Shown one piece after another: positions 5,402 to 13,499 of a DNA stretch of 19,105 nucleotides (positions are counted from its first letter, which is position 1; the number at the start of each line of letters is the position of its first letter). This DNA comes from Acidimicrobiia bacterium. Lineage in GTDB: Bacteria > Actinomycetota > Acidimicrobiia > UBA5794 > JAOTWH01. The stretch is taken from contig JAOTWH010000019.1 of assembly GCA_029863035.1 (NCBI GenBank), forward strand, positions 1 to 19,105. Reading direction: 5' to 3'. A program made the position numbers and the translations under genes. A model generated the notes under the pieces. That model was given only the letters and a program-made list of their open reading frames with translations. It had not been told where the DNA came from and ran no database searches.

Positions 5402-5494
5402 GCGGAGGCGGATGGGAATCGAACCCACCAGGGATCTTTCGACCCCTCAACGGTTTTGAAGACCGCGGAGCCCACCAGGCACTCTGACGCCTCC
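5402..5494 (-). tRNA. selC: tRNA-Sec (anticodon UCA)
   Basis: On the minus strand the gene begins GGAGGCGTCAGAG at 5494. The anticodon stem GCGGT/ACCGT encloses CTTCAAA, giving anticodon UCA, which reads UGA. A long variable arm follows, AGGGGTC/GATCCCT around GAAA. The T arm is GTGGGTTCGATTCCCAT, and the acceptor closes with CCGCCTCCG. The UCA anticodon, the long variable arm and the extended acceptor/T-arm region identify selenocysteine tRNA; tRNA-Ser would not read UGA. CCA is not encoded. This implies a selenoprotein-making genome, although no selA, selB, selD or selenoprotein gene is in the window. Its 3' half is repeated twice downstream as attachment sites. Confidence 0.92.
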
Positions 5495-5522
5495 AGGTTC
5501 GAGACTATCGGAGCCGACGGAG

Positions 5523-6761
5523 CTAGAGGGCCGGTCGTCCCGAGCTGAAGACAGCCACCGAAATGGCGCTAAGCGCCGTCACCTGGCCTACAAGGAACCC
5601 GACTCCCACTCGGATATCGGGATCACCTGAAGCCACGACGATGGCCAATGCGGCCGCCGCCAGCGCCACAACCCAGGCGACGGCCAGGAACCCGGTGTGG
5701 CCCCGCGCCACAAGGATCTGCGTTGCTGCCAGCGACGCCATCGATGCAGCCACTCCGGCAACTATCAATCCGGCCAGAGCAGAGCTAGGCCGGAACTCGG
5801 CACCGAAGAGCAGTTCGACCGCCACCGGCCCCAATACCCGCCCGACGCCATAGCCAGCAGCCGCCATGATCAGACCGAAAACAACGATGCGACGACCCCA
5901 GACGTGAAGCGCACGCCCATGACCCTCAGCCACAGCTCGGGACATCGGATGCAGGATCCGTGCCACCAGGCTGTATCCAAGGGTCAGGGGCGCTCGCATC
6001 AAGATGAGGGTGAAGAAGAAGACACTGCTCACCCCGGGAGCGGCATCCATCGCCTTGACCACGATGGGCCCGGCGGCCAGGACGATGTTGGATGCGCCGT
6101 TGGCGACCACGTAGCTGCCAAGGAATTTCGCGGCGCTGGGAGCGGTGTGCGGCTCATCGTCGCGCACGATCCGAAACGGCCGCCAGGCGAAGATGACTAA
6201 GAACCCGGTCACCATCGCCCACCCAACCGGAACGCTGCGAGGCGCCGCCGCCAGCACCGCCAACAGGACAATGAATCGGAGCGTGGACTCGCCTGCGGTG
6301 GCGAAGCCGTAATTGCGGTACTGCATGGAGCCGGCCAGCCGGCCTCGCCCAAACGCGAAGACCCCATACCCCAGAACTATTAGGCCAGCCTGGAGTGCAT
6401 GAACGCCTTCGCCGCTCAGCAGCTGATCGCGACCGGCGTACAGGACGACGCTCACCGCCACGGCGGCAACTCCCACGGTGCCAGCCAGCAGAGGCAGATC
6501 TTGGCGAAGCGGGTGCGAAGGAGAAATCGCCAGCCTACGAATGGTCAACTGTTCGATCGGCAGCAAGACGATGGCGAACGCCAGGAAATGAATGGTCCAC
6601 AGCTGAGCGATGGGCTCGAACTCGATCTTTCCGAGCGCCCGACCTCCAACCAATTGGAACAGGTAGGCCATGAGGGCTGCGACGACCACGCCGACCACCA
6701 TCCCCACCGTTCCGTCTCCGCGAGAACGCAGGCGCGGAGAATCGGGCAAGGGTTCGGCCAT
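5523..6761 (-). CDS. polysaccharide flippase-like integral membrane protein
   Basis: This encodes about 412 residues from the ATG at 6761; a TTG start at 6791 would add ten residues. GGAGG lies 12 bases before the ATG, which is rather far. The protein has about 12 hydrophobic segments from MVVGVVVAALMAYLFQLVGG to the C-terminus. The layout is that of the MOP superfamily (Wzx-like O-antigen/polysaccharide exporters): a loop after helix 2, GSMQYRNYGFATAGESTLR in the middle, and ELLFGAEFRPSS before the last helices. The last resembles the conserved LLFG..Y motif of these flippases. No glycosyltransferase genes are adjacent, so the substrate is unknown. Its stop lies 28 bases upstream of the 5' end of selC on the same strand. 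Confidence 0.7.
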   Translation of the reverse strand: MAEPLPDSPRLRSRGDGTVGMVVGVVVAALMAYLFQLVGGRALGKIEFEPIAQLWTIHFLAFAIVLLPIEQLTIRRLAISPSHPLRQDLPLLAGTVGVAAVAVSVVLYAGRDQLLSGEGVHALQAGLIVLGYGVFAFGRGRLAGSMQYRNYGFATAGESTLRFIVLLAVLAAAPRSVPVGWAMVTGFLVIFAWRPFRIVRDDEPHTAPSAAKFLGSYVVANGASNIVLAAGPIVVKAMDAAPGVSSVFFFTLILMRAPLTLGYSLVARILHPMSRAVAEGHGRALHVWGRRIVVFGLIMAAAGYGVGRVLGPVAVELLFGAEFRPSSALAGLIVAGVAASMASLAATQILVARGHTGFLAVAWVVALAAAALAIVVASGDPDIRVGVGFLVGQVTALSAISVAVFSSGRPAL

Positions 6762-6830
6762 CGAGCCAGAGTACCTCCGACGCCGCACCAACTCGCTTAG
6801 CGATCTCCAACCGACGATTGACTCTTGGCG

Positions 6831-6836
6831 TAACCT
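6831..6836 (+). promoter_or_regulatory. -10 box for a leaderless rhodanese mRNA
   Basis: TAACCT is followed by six bases and then the ATG at 6843. There is no ribosome binding site. A TANNNT box about seven bases before the start codon is typical of leaderless actinobacterial genes. No good -35 box is seen. Confidence 0.5.
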
Positions 6837-6842
6837 TGGTTG

Positions 6843-7220
6843 ATGGGCCGCACCATCGAGCAGCGATTAGATGAGGCACGGAGCCAGATCGAGAGGTTGA
6901 GCCCGCAGGCCGCGTCGCAGGCCCTGGAGGAGGGTGCCACGCTGATCGACACGCGTTGTGGCGACGACCGCACCGCCGAAGGAATCGTGCCCGGGTCGGT
7001 TCACTTTCCACTGTCGGTCCTTGAGTGGAGAGCCGATCCCTCGTCTGACGCCTCGGACCCGGCCGTCACCGACTTCGACCGTCATCTCATACTCATGTGC
7101 AATGACGGATTCTCTTCATCGCTGGCGGGGGCACGGCTGGTCGACATAGGCCACCGCAAGGTCGCCGACGTCGTCGGTGGTTTCCGAGCCTGGAAGGAAG
7201 CCGGGCTGCCGGTTAGCTGA
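6843..7220 (+). CDS. single-domain rhodanese-like sulfurtransferase
   Basis: This encodes a 125-residue rhodanese domain protein. It shows TLIDTRCGDDR (strand 1 and its loop), EGIVPGSVHFPLSVLEWR (the usual G-x-I-P-G-A/S-x-H-x-P segment), the active-site loop CNDGFSSSLAG with Cys86, and GGFRAWKEAGLPV at the end. The length is normal for a single-domain rhodanese. Such proteins move sulfur as a cysteine persulfide, but the acceptor cannot be told. It converges with the PLP enzyme downstream, and the two stop regions overlap by eight bases (7213-7220). It appears to be transcribed as a leaderless mRNA. Confidence 0.85.
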   Translation: MGRTIEQRLDEARSQIERLSPQAASQALEEGATLIDTRCGDDRTAEGIVPGSVHFPLSVLEWRADPSSDASDPAVTDFDRHLILMCNDGFSSSLAGARLVDIGHRKVADVVGGFRAWKEAGLPVS

Positions 7221-8166
7221 AACGTTCCTCCCATGCTGCGATATCGGCAACGGAGCTGTTGCCGCCGCACAGAATGAGCAGCACATGATCGTCTGGTTGG
7301 AATCGCTCTGCGAGTTGGGAAGCGGCGGCCAAGGTGCATGAAGCGGCCGGTTCGGTGAGCACCTTGACTCTCTCCAAGATGAATCTGAGCTCACGGTAGG
7401 CATCGCGGTCCGACACCACCGTCACCCCCTCCAGATACGCGCTGGCGGCGGCAAGCGTGTCTTCTGAGACAAAGGGAGCACCGAGCGTCTTGGCGATCGA
7501 GGTGGGCTCCATGGTCGATATCTCGCCCTTTTCCAGGGCTCGATGCATGGCGTCGGCCCCTTCGGTCTCAACCCCCCAGATCCGGACCTCGGGCTTGTTC
7601 GCTTTGAGCGCAGTGGCAACGCCTGTCATGAAACCTCCGCCTCCGATCGACACCAGCACATCGGTCACCTGTGGCATATCGTCGAGAATCTCTAGACCCA
7701 CCGTGCCGTTGCCTGCCATCATGTTCGGGTTGTCGAACGGATGGGCTGACGTCATCCCCCGGGCCCCCTCCTTTTCCACCATGTCGAAAGCCTCCGCCAG
7801 AGTGGCCGTCAGGGTCACCTCGGCTCCGTAGGCCTTGGTCGCCTCCACATAGTTCGATGGAGTGAACTGCGGCATCGCGATGTGACATGCCACACCGAGC
7901 TCTCGGCAAGCGAAAGCCAACCCCTGGGCGAAATTGCCGCCACTCACCCCGATCACACCAGCGGCGCGCTGGCGGTCTGTGAAGCCCAGCACCTGGCTGA
8001 AGGCGCCTCTCGGCTTGAAAGATCCGGTCTTTTGGAACATCTCCAACTTGAGATAGGCGTTGGTACCGAGGCGCTCGCTGATGGTGCGACTCTGGACGAG
8101 CGGCGTACGCGCTATCAAAGCCTCGATTCGACTGCGGGCGGCGACAACGTCATCGAGGGTGATCAC
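7213..8166 (-). CDS. PLP-dependent threonine/serine dehydratase-like enzyme
   Basis: This encodes 317 residues from the GTG at 8166. Longer frames would run into the CBS gene upstream and lack family similarity. It is a fold type II PLP enzyme: FQKTGSFKPRGA contains the Schiff-base lysine (Lys51), GVSGGNFAQG is the substrate/Asn loop, SIGGGGFMTG binds the PLP phosphate, and LILCGGN closes the active site. The family deaminates threonine or serine to 2-oxo acids; relatives act as serine racemases or 3-hydroxyaspartate dehydratases. There is no C-terminal ACT domain, so it is of the short, catabolic type. It follows the CBS-pair protein by 20 bases and is probably cotranscribed with it. Exact substrate is unknown. 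Confidence 0.85.
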   Translation of the reverse strand: MITLDDVVAARSRIEALIARTPLVQSRTISERLGTNAYLKLEMFQKTGSFKPRGAFSQVLGFTDRQRAAGVIGVSGGNFAQGLAFACRELGVACHIAMPQFTPSNYVEATKAYGAEVTLTATLAEAFDMVEKEGARGMTSAHPFDNPNMMAGNGTVGLEILDDMPQVTDVLVSIGGGGFMTGVATALKANKPEVRIWGVETEGADAMHRALEKGEISTMEPTSIAKTLGAPFVSEDTLAAASAYLEGVTVVSDRDAYRELRFILERVKVLTEPAASCTLAAASQLAERFQPDDHVLLILCGGNSSVADIAAWEERFS

Positions 8167-8186
8167 GCGCCCGAAGCTAGCCCGCT

Positions 8187-8621
8187 CTATCCAGAACTCT
8201 GGATGTAGCGCTCCAGTTGTTCGATCATGAACTCGCGCTCGGAGATGACAGCCTTGACCACGTCTCCGATGGACACCACCCCAACGACGCTGTCGCCGTC
8301 CATCACAGGGAGATGGCGGATGTGCTTGTCGGTCATCACAGCCATGCAATCCTCGACGGTGTGCTCGACAGGCACCACGACAACGCGTGACGTCATGATC
8401 TCGGACACCGGGGTCCCCTTGGAGGTGAGGTCGTTCAAGATCACCTTGCGGGCGTAATCGCGCTCCGACATGATCCCCATGAGTTCGTCGCCCTCCATGA
8501 CCAGAACTGCACCGAGGCCCTTATCTGCCATGAGTTCGAGCGCCTGGAACACAGAATCGCTTGGCCGAACCGACCAAACTTCTGACCCCTTCGTTTCAAG
8601 AATGTGTGCCACAGTCTTCAC
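8187..8621 (-). CDS. CBS-domain pair protein
   Basis: This encodes 144 residues from the GTG at 8621, with GGGAGG six bases upstream. Two CBS domains fill the protein. The first is about residues 5-62 (VWSVRPSDSVFQALELMADK, GAVLVMEGDELMGIMSERDY). The second is about 72-132 (VSEIMTSRVVVVPVEHTVED, IRHLPVMDGDSVVGVVSIGD). Stand-alone CBS pairs bind adenine nucleotides and regulate partner proteins. The next gene is a PLP dehydratase; whether the two proteins interact is unknown. Both ends are intact. Confidence 0.88.
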   Translation of the reverse strand: MKTVAHILETKGSEVWSVRPSDSVFQALELMADKGLGAVLVMEGDELMGIMSERDYARKVILNDLTSKGTPVSEIMTSRVVVVPVEHTVEDCMAVMTDKHIRHLPVMDGDSVVGVVSIGDVVKAVISEREFMIEQLERYIQSSG

Positions 8622-8673
8622 AAGCCACCTCCCATCGGTGGCGCAACGATAATCGATGGCTCACACGATTGGC

Positions 8674-9078
8674 TTACCGGGGCGAGCCTCGCCTGGTACG
8701 CCTTATGCCTGCCGCCGACAATGTGGCGGCCGGAACGCCCGCTTCGCGCCATGCTGAGTAGCTGATCCCCTTGCGCTCGGAATAGCCGCTGGCATAGCGA
8801 ACGAATTGCTGCTCAAGTGACTTGGCGTCGTCTTGGTGATTGAGCGCCTTGAGGCTGTCCTCCAGGTCCATTCGTTTCTGGGTCAACTCGACGCGACGGA
8901 GAGGATCCTGCTCGTTGGCGATGGCCGTCTCCAGCTTCTTGATTCGTGCCCTTTGGCTGCCGGCCGTCACCGGGCGGCCAGGTCGACGGGAGTTGATCGA
9001 CTCGAGATACCCCTTGATAGCGGCGGCCTCGGTCCTGCCTCTCGACAGAGCATTCTTGTGGTTCTGTGACATCGCCAT
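8674..9078 (-). CDS. small conserved-looking protein of unknown function
   Basis: This encodes 134 residues from the ATG at 9078, with AGGAGGG nine bases upstream; a second ATG at 9072 is possible. It starts MSQNHKNALSRGRTEAAAIK, followed by a basic RRPGRPVT hook-like motif. A charged coiled coil (about residues 41-95) follows, then YSERKGISYSAWREAGVPA and a basic tail AGIRRTRRG. The last part could be a small helix-turn-helix. The GRP motif and basic ends suggest nucleic acid binding. I do not recognise the family. Codon use and the ribosome binding site make it a real gene. It lies between the MFS transporter and the CBS gene on the same strand. Confidence 0.7.
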   Translation of the reverse strand: MAMSQNHKNALSRGRTEAAAIKGYLESINSRRPGRPVTAGSQRARIKKLETAIANEQDPLRRVELTQKRMDLEDSLKALNHQDDAKSLEQQFVRYASGYSERKGISYSAWREAGVPAATLSAAGIRRTRRGSPR

Positions 9079-9133
9079 TCGCTGAATCCCTCCTGATACG
9101 GAACAGACCCATTCAACCACGTTGGGGCAGGTT

Positions 9134-10627
9134 CTAGACCGTTGAGCTGTCGCGGCGAAGCGCCAAGGCCAACACAACTCCCAACGCGGCCACTAGCGCT
9201 GCCGCCAGGAAGGTCTCGGCGATGGCAGTTGATGTGACCTCGACCTGTGCCGCGCTGAGTGCGTCCTGGTATCCGGGGTCGGACAAGGGCGGCAGATCCA
9301 AGCCCTGGCGTAGCACATTGAACCGATGAAGACCCCAAGCGGTTAACCCCGACAAGCCCACAGCCAGCCCGGTCAGGCGAGCGACGATCACCAGAGCGGC
9401 GGCCGAGCCCCGCTGTCCCTCGGATGCCGCGCTGACAGCGGCGGCGTTCGTGGGAGCCGTCATCAACCCAAATCCCACCCCCAGTATCGCGAGTTGCCAG
9501 GCCATGGTGCCGAAGCCCACGTCCGCGTCCCAGCTGAAGCCCATGATGAGAAAGGCCACCGCGACCAATCCCAGCCCCACCACTGTGGGACGCCGGTAGC
9601 CAACCCGGTCCGTCGTTCTTCCGCCGAAGTACGCGAACAGGGCCATGGCGATCGTGAGGGCGCTGAGAACCCGACCGGAAGCCAACGCCGACTCAATTTC
9701 TTCGCTCTCGATCACATTGACGAAGAGAGGTACGTCGACCATGGCGATTATCAAGGCTGCACCGGCCAAGAAGTTGACTCCAAGGGCAACCGACAGGTTG
9801 GGGCGAGAGAACAAACCAAGATCGATGGTCGGCGAGCTGGCTCGGCGCTCCCACCAGACGAACAGGCCGATCGCAGCGATCGCTAACGCCCAGAACGGAA
9901 GGGTTGAATAGCCCACCTCGCCGGTCAGCTCGTCGAGACCGCTAACCGATTGGATCTCGGACGATTCGAGCAGGGCCACATTCAGGGCCACCAGTCCAAC
10001 GGTGAGAGAGCCAGCGCCCACCCAGTCCACCCTGCCCCGTTGGGTTGGGGAATCATGGTGACGCAAGACGATCCATGCGGCCACCAGCCCCACTAGTGCC
10101 AGAGGCACGTTGAGATAGAACTGCCAACGCCAGCTAAGGAACCGAATCAGGAAGGCACCGAACATCGGACCCCAAACCCAACCCATGGTGTCCACCGCCG
10201 CCAACACACCCAATGCCGAGGCGCGCTTGGCCGGCGGATACAGGTCGGCCACTACAGCCAACCCCACCGGCACCAGCGCCCCGCCGCCGATCGCCGACAG
10301 CACCCTCCCCACCAACAGAACCGAGTAGGAATCGGCCACCGCGATGACCATCGAGCCCACTGCGAAGAGACCAAGCGCCGACACGTAGACACGGCGACGA
10401 CCGAATAGGTCGCTGACCCTGCCAGCGAAAGGCATTACCGCCACATAGGCGATGAGGTAGCTGTCGACGATCCAGGCCGCCTCGTCAAACCCGCCGGGAA
10501 GCGCAATGTCGAAGTCCGAGATCATCGAGCGCAACATCGTGGTCACGACGGTCAGGTCGTCGGCGGCCACGAATACACCGAAGGCAACGACGGTCAAGAC
10601 CAGCCACTGCGGCGGCCTGTGCTCCAC
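9134..10627 (-). CDS. MFS transporter, DHA2-type, LprG-operon partner (P55-like)
   Basis: This encodes 497 residues with about 14 membrane helices. Motif A of the major facilitator superfamily is GRVSDLFGRRR at residues 69-79. WIVDSYLIAYVAVMPFAGR and GPMFGAFLIRFLSWRWQFY fit the DHA2 drug:proton antiporter group. The GTG start at 10627 directly follows the TAG of the LprG-like lipoprotein gene, so the two are translationally coupled. This pair is the well-known mycobacterial lprG-Rv1410c (P55) arrangement, in which the transporter and the lipoprotein export lipids such as triacylglycerol or lipoarabinomannan. The same partnership is likely here; a simple drug exporter is the alternative. Confidence 0.85.
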   Translation of the reverse strand: MEHRPPQWLVLTVVAFGVFVAADDLTVVTTMLRSMISDFDIALPGGFDEAAWIVDSYLIAYVAVMPFAGRVSDLFGRRRVYVSALGLFAVGSMVIAVADSYSVLLVGRVLSAIGGGALVPVGLAVVADLYPPAKRASALGVLAAVDTMGWVWGPMFGAFLIRFLSWRWQFYLNVPLALVGLVAAWIVLRHHDSPTQRGRVDWVGAGSLTVGLVALNVALLESSEIQSVSGLDELTGEVGYSTLPFWALAIAAIGLFVWWERRASSPTIDLGLFSRPNLSVALGVNFLAGAALIIAMVDVPLFVNVIESEEIESALASGRVLSALTIAMALFAYFGGRTTDRVGYRRPTVVGLGLVAVAFLIMGFSWDADVGFGTMAWQLAILGVGFGLMTAPTNAAAVSAASEGQRGSAAALVIVARLTGLAVGLSGLTAWGLHRFNVLRQGLDLPPLSDPGYQDALSAAQVEVTSTAIAETFLAAALVAALGVVLALALRRDSSTV

Positions 10628-11326
10628 CTATTCGGTCTCTGGCGGCTCGATCGTCACTGGCTCGTCGAAGTCAGAGAAGCTCACCGTCCACTGGCTGGTT
10701 CCTCCGCCGGTGTCGAATGTCACCTGTTCAACGTGCGATGTTGTGGCGTCGATGGCAACGAGGATCTCAACCTCCGGCTCTGCGACCAGCCCAGCAGTGA
10801 TGACTTCAACCTGAGAGCCTTGCAGTGTTCCCGTGATCGCGTAGCTGTCAACCCCTTCGGAAGGGCCGCTGAACTCGGCGCCTTCAACACCGCCAGCGAG
10901 CATCGCCCCCAGGCCGATGTCGGGGTCGAACAGAGTGAGCGGGTCGAATCCGAAGTCTGGCGGGAGCCGCTCCCACTCGCTGGTGATCGGATTCGTGATC
11001 CACTGGTCTTCGCCGATGTTGATCGCACCGACCTCCGCGGTGATCCCGAAGACCTTTACTTGCACCACTGCCTGGAATGATGCCGGTGCTTGGTACTGAC
11101 CTTCCGCACTAGATGCAGCCAGCAGCTCGGCACCATCGATGAAGACAGGGTCCCCGTCCACTTCGATGCGGAATCGAACACTCTCCAAATCCTGCAGCAC
11201 CGGACCTGCCTTGGCCAGGGCGTCTACCGCGCTGGCCGGGCCAAGCGTGGTTGGTGGTCCCCCAGATGAGCCACCGCAAGCGGCGACGACAACCAGGAAA
11301 GCCGACGAGAAGATGATCCGTGCCAT
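10628..11326 (-). CDS. LprG/LppX-like lipoprotein
   Basis: This encodes 232 residues. The signal peptide ends in the lipobox VVAAC (Cys17). The mature protein has the features of the LppX/LprA/LprF/LprG family: an early LESVRFRIEVDG strand, FQAVVQVKVFGITAEVGAIN, DQWITNPITSEWERLPPDFG (compare the W-x-x-x-P-x-x-F stretch of LprG) and VSFSDFDEPVTIEPP at the end, which closely matches the family's C-terminal strand. These proteins have a hydrophobic pocket that carries lipids. It is the first gene of a two-gene operon with the MFS transporter. The mRNA is probably leaderless. Confidence 0.85.
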   Translation of the reverse strand: MARIIFSSAFLVVVAACGGSSGGPPTTLGPASAVDALAKAGPVLQDLESVRFRIEVDGDPVFIDGAELLAASSAEGQYQAPASFQAVVQVKVFGITAEVGAINIGEDQWITNPITSEWERLPPDFGFDPLTLFDPDIGLGAMLAGGVEGAEFSGPSEGVDSYAITGTLQGSQVEVITAGLVAEPEVEILVAIDATTSHVEQVTFDTGGGTSQWTVSFSDFDEPVTIEPPETE

Positions 11327-11332
11327 GTGGCG

Positions 11333-11338
11333 ATGTTA
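11333..11338 (-). promoter_or_regulatory. -10 box for a leaderless lprG-like mRNA
   Basis: On the minus strand TAACAT is followed by six bases and then the ATG at 11326. No ribosome binding site is present. The spacing equals that of the rhodanese gene (6831-6843). Confidence 0.5.
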
Positions 11339-11355
11339 TGGGCTGGGGCACCGAT

Positions 11356-12057
11356 TCAGATGGTGTCGAAGTAGCGGGCTAGCTCGGCTTTGAGGGCATC
11401 CATCGAATCGAACACGAAGAGGATTTCGTTCTGCTCGTTGACCGCTTTGTCTCTGGTGAGCACGTTGTCGATGGTGAATTCGCGGCGCTCGGTGACACCA
11501 TCTGCGGCCTTTCGCATCTCGTCGCCTCCCGACATGAGCCCGGTGCCAAAGATCTTCACATCTCCGCCTTGGCGCACGAGGCCGAATTCAGTTGAGAACC
11601 ACGCGAGGCGCTTGATGCTCTCCTTCTGCTCGCCGGTTGCAGACCGAAGGTAGGTGGGGGCGAACATCTCCTGGAGACGGGCGTACTCGGGCAGAGCCAT
11701 GAACGGCAGGTGGCCGAAGACATCGTGGAACATGTCGGGCTCGGGGGTCCAATCCAGCTCCTCCCACGATCGCATGTAGTCGGTGATGAGGAAGTGCTTC
11801 ATGTCGAATTGGCGATACCACTCATCGGAGTCCGTGTACCTCACATCGGTGCGGACGATCTCCCATCCGGTGGCCGGAGTGATCTTCGAGTTGAGGTAGT
11901 CCACTGTTGGAACCTCGTCCGGCGGCAGATCGAGGATGGCGAACCCATCTAGATACTCACTACAGGCGTACCGCTCGATAAGGGGAATCTGACGGTGATA
12001 CAGCTCCGCCCAGGTCTCGTGCTGCTGCGGTGTGAACTCCTCCAATTGCGCCTCCAA
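11356..12057 (-). CDS. biopterin-dependent aromatic amino acid hydroxylase (phenylalanine 4-hydroxylase-like)
   Basis: This encodes 233 residues. The family signature TPEPDMFHDVFGHLPFM is present, with iron ligands His111 and His116 and the third ligand Glu157 in WFSTEFGL. FLITDYMRS and GTGLMSGGDEM also fit the catalytic core. The enzyme would hydroxylate phenylalanine (or tyrosine/tryptophan) using a pterin and oxygen. The protein is somewhat shorter than typical bacterial enzymes (about 260-290 residues), mainly at the N-terminus. The only upstream start is TTG at 12057; the frame stays open further upstream without ATG, GTG or TTG before a stop. There is no regulatory ACT domain and no pterin recycling gene nearby. 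It diverges from hflX. Confidence 0.88.
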   Translation of the reverse strand: MEAQLEEFTPQQHETWAELYHRQIPLIERYACSEYLDGFAILDLPPDEVPTVDYLNSKITPATGWEIVRTDVRYTDSDEWYRQFDMKHFLITDYMRSWEELDWTPEPDMFHDVFGHLPFMALPEYARLQEMFAPTYLRSATGEQKESIKRLAWFSTEFGLVRQGGDVKIFGTGLMSGGDEMRKAADGVTERREFTIDNVLTRDKAVNEQNEILFVFDSMDALKAELARYFDTI

Positions 12058-12125
12058 GATATCCGCCCCCTGATCCGACAGTCGCCTTTCGAGCGTAGTA
12101 CCGGTTGGTGTGGTTTCATGGGGGT

Positions 12126-13436
12126 ATGGCCGATCGACACACTGAACGCGGCCGACGGCGCCTTACCGCCTCGGTTACCGACCTCGAGGTGGTGCGCCAG
12201 CGCGCCATGCTGGTTGGCGTTCTCATCAAGGGCCAAGATCTGGCCGCCGCCGAGGCCAGCCTCGAAGAGCTTGCGCTGTTGGTAGACACGGCTGGCTCGG
12301 AAGCCGTGGAAACCGAACTGCAGCGCAGATCGGCATACGACCCGGCGACGCTCATCGGGAAGGGCAAAGCCGAGGAGTTGGCAGGGGTGGTGAAGGCGAT
12401 GGACCTTGACCTGGTGGTCTTCGACCACGACCTCACTCCGAGCCAACAGCGCAACCTGCAGGCCGCGTTCGCAGTGGACGTTGTGGATCGCGAGGCGGTG
12501 ATACTCGACATATTCGCTCAGCACGCCACCAGTCGCGAAGGCATGCTCCAGGTCGAGCTCGCCATGCTTCGCTATCGCCTGCCCCGGTTGCGGGGCAGAG
12601 GCATCGAGCTGAGCCGACTGGGCGGAGGTATCGGAACTCGAGGCCCAGGCGAAACACAGCTTGAGAGCGATCGACGACGCCTGACGAACCGTATCCGCAA
12701 GCTGGAAGAACAGCTGGAACATCTCACCCGGATCAGGGCAACCCAACGAAAGGCTCGGATCGGATCGGCCAAACACGAGGTTGCCTTGGTGGGATACACC
12801 AACTCCGGCAAATCCACGTTGCTCAATCACTTGACCGATGCCGGGGTGCTGGTGGAGGACAGGCTGTTCTCAACGCTCGACTCCACTGTCCGTCGCCTCG
12901 AACTGCCCGATGGCCCAGAGATCCTTGTGGCAGATACGGTCGGATTCGTACGCAACCTGCCTCACCACTTGATCGAGGCGTTCGCCTCGACTCTGGATGA
13001 GGCCACCCATGCAACCGTCCTGTTACATCTGGTCGACTCGGCGGACGCCAACGCCGAGGCTCAGATAGCGGCCGTGCACGAGGTCCTGGCTGACATCGGG
13101 GCCGGCGATGTGCCAGAGCTGTTGGTCCTGAACAAATCGGACATCGCCGAACCACAGGGTCTCAACCGCCTGCGGCTGTTGCACCCCGAAGCCGTCCCGA
13201 TTTCCGCTTTGACCGGCGACGGCATCGAAGAGCTGCTGGCGGCCGTCATCAAGTTGCTCAGTGTCGGCACCACCGAAGTTGAGCTTTTCGTACCATATGC
13301 CCGCGGGGAAGTGATGGCTGAACTCCATCGCCGCGGCGAGGTTCTCTCCCAAGACCACCAGTCCGAGGGCTCGATGGTGCTGGTTCGACTGCCGGAGGAC
13401 GCTGTAACCGATTTCAGTGCCCTAATCCGACCCTAG
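12126..13436 (+). CDS. hflX: GTPase HflX
   Basis: This encodes 436 residues from the ATG at 12126. The N-terminal HflX domain shows RSAYDPATLIGKGKAEEL, VFDHDLTPSQQRNL, VVDREAVILDIFAQHA and LRGRGIELSRLGGGIGTRGPGE. A coiled linker is followed by the GTPase domain: G1 GYTNSGKST (residues 223-231), G3 DTVGF, G4 NKSD and G5 SAL. HflX binds the large ribosomal subunit and splits or rescues stalled ribosomes, often under heat stress. All GTP motifs are intact. The ATG is preceded only by a G-rich run rather than a clear ribosome binding site. It is read divergently from the hydroxylase gene. Confidence 0.95.
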   Translation: MADRHTERGRRRLTASVTDLEVVRQRAMLVGVLIKGQDLAAAEASLEELALLVDTAGSEAVETELQRRSAYDPATLIGKGKAEELAGVVKAMDLDLVVFDHDLTPSQQRNLQAAFAVDVVDREAVILDIFAQHATSREGMLQVELAMLRYRLPRLRGRGIELSRLGGGIGTRGPGETQLESDRRRLTNRIRKLEEQLEHLTRIRATQRKARIGSAKHEVALVGYTNSGKSTLLNHLTDAGVLVEDRLFSTLDSTVRRLELPDGPEILVADTVGFVRNLPHHLIEAFASTLDEATHATVLLHLVDSADANAEAQIAAVHEVLADIGAGDVPELLVLNKSDIAEPQGLNRLRLLHPEAVPISALTGDGIEELLAAVIKLLSVGTTEVELFVPYARGEVMAELHRRGEVLSQDHQSEGSMVLVRLPEDAVTDFSALIRP

Positions 13437-13499
13437 ATCGGACAAATCGCGGCCTAAGGACTCAACGGTCGGTCCATACAGGCCGATGCTTAGTGTCGA

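Noticed and set aside
5254..5487. 77-codon open frame over selC
   Set aside because: It covers the tRNA gene on the opposite strand and has no ribosome binding site or recognisable product.
1..5500. Integrase, transposase, CRISPR array or toxin-antitoxin genes in the accessory region
   Set aside because: Looked for in both strands; no recombinase-like motif, regular spacer array or insertion sequence ends could be supported.
11949..12830. 293-codon minus-strand open frame across hflX
   Set aside because: It is antisense to the well-supported hflX and overlaps the hydroxylase start; no motif in its translation.
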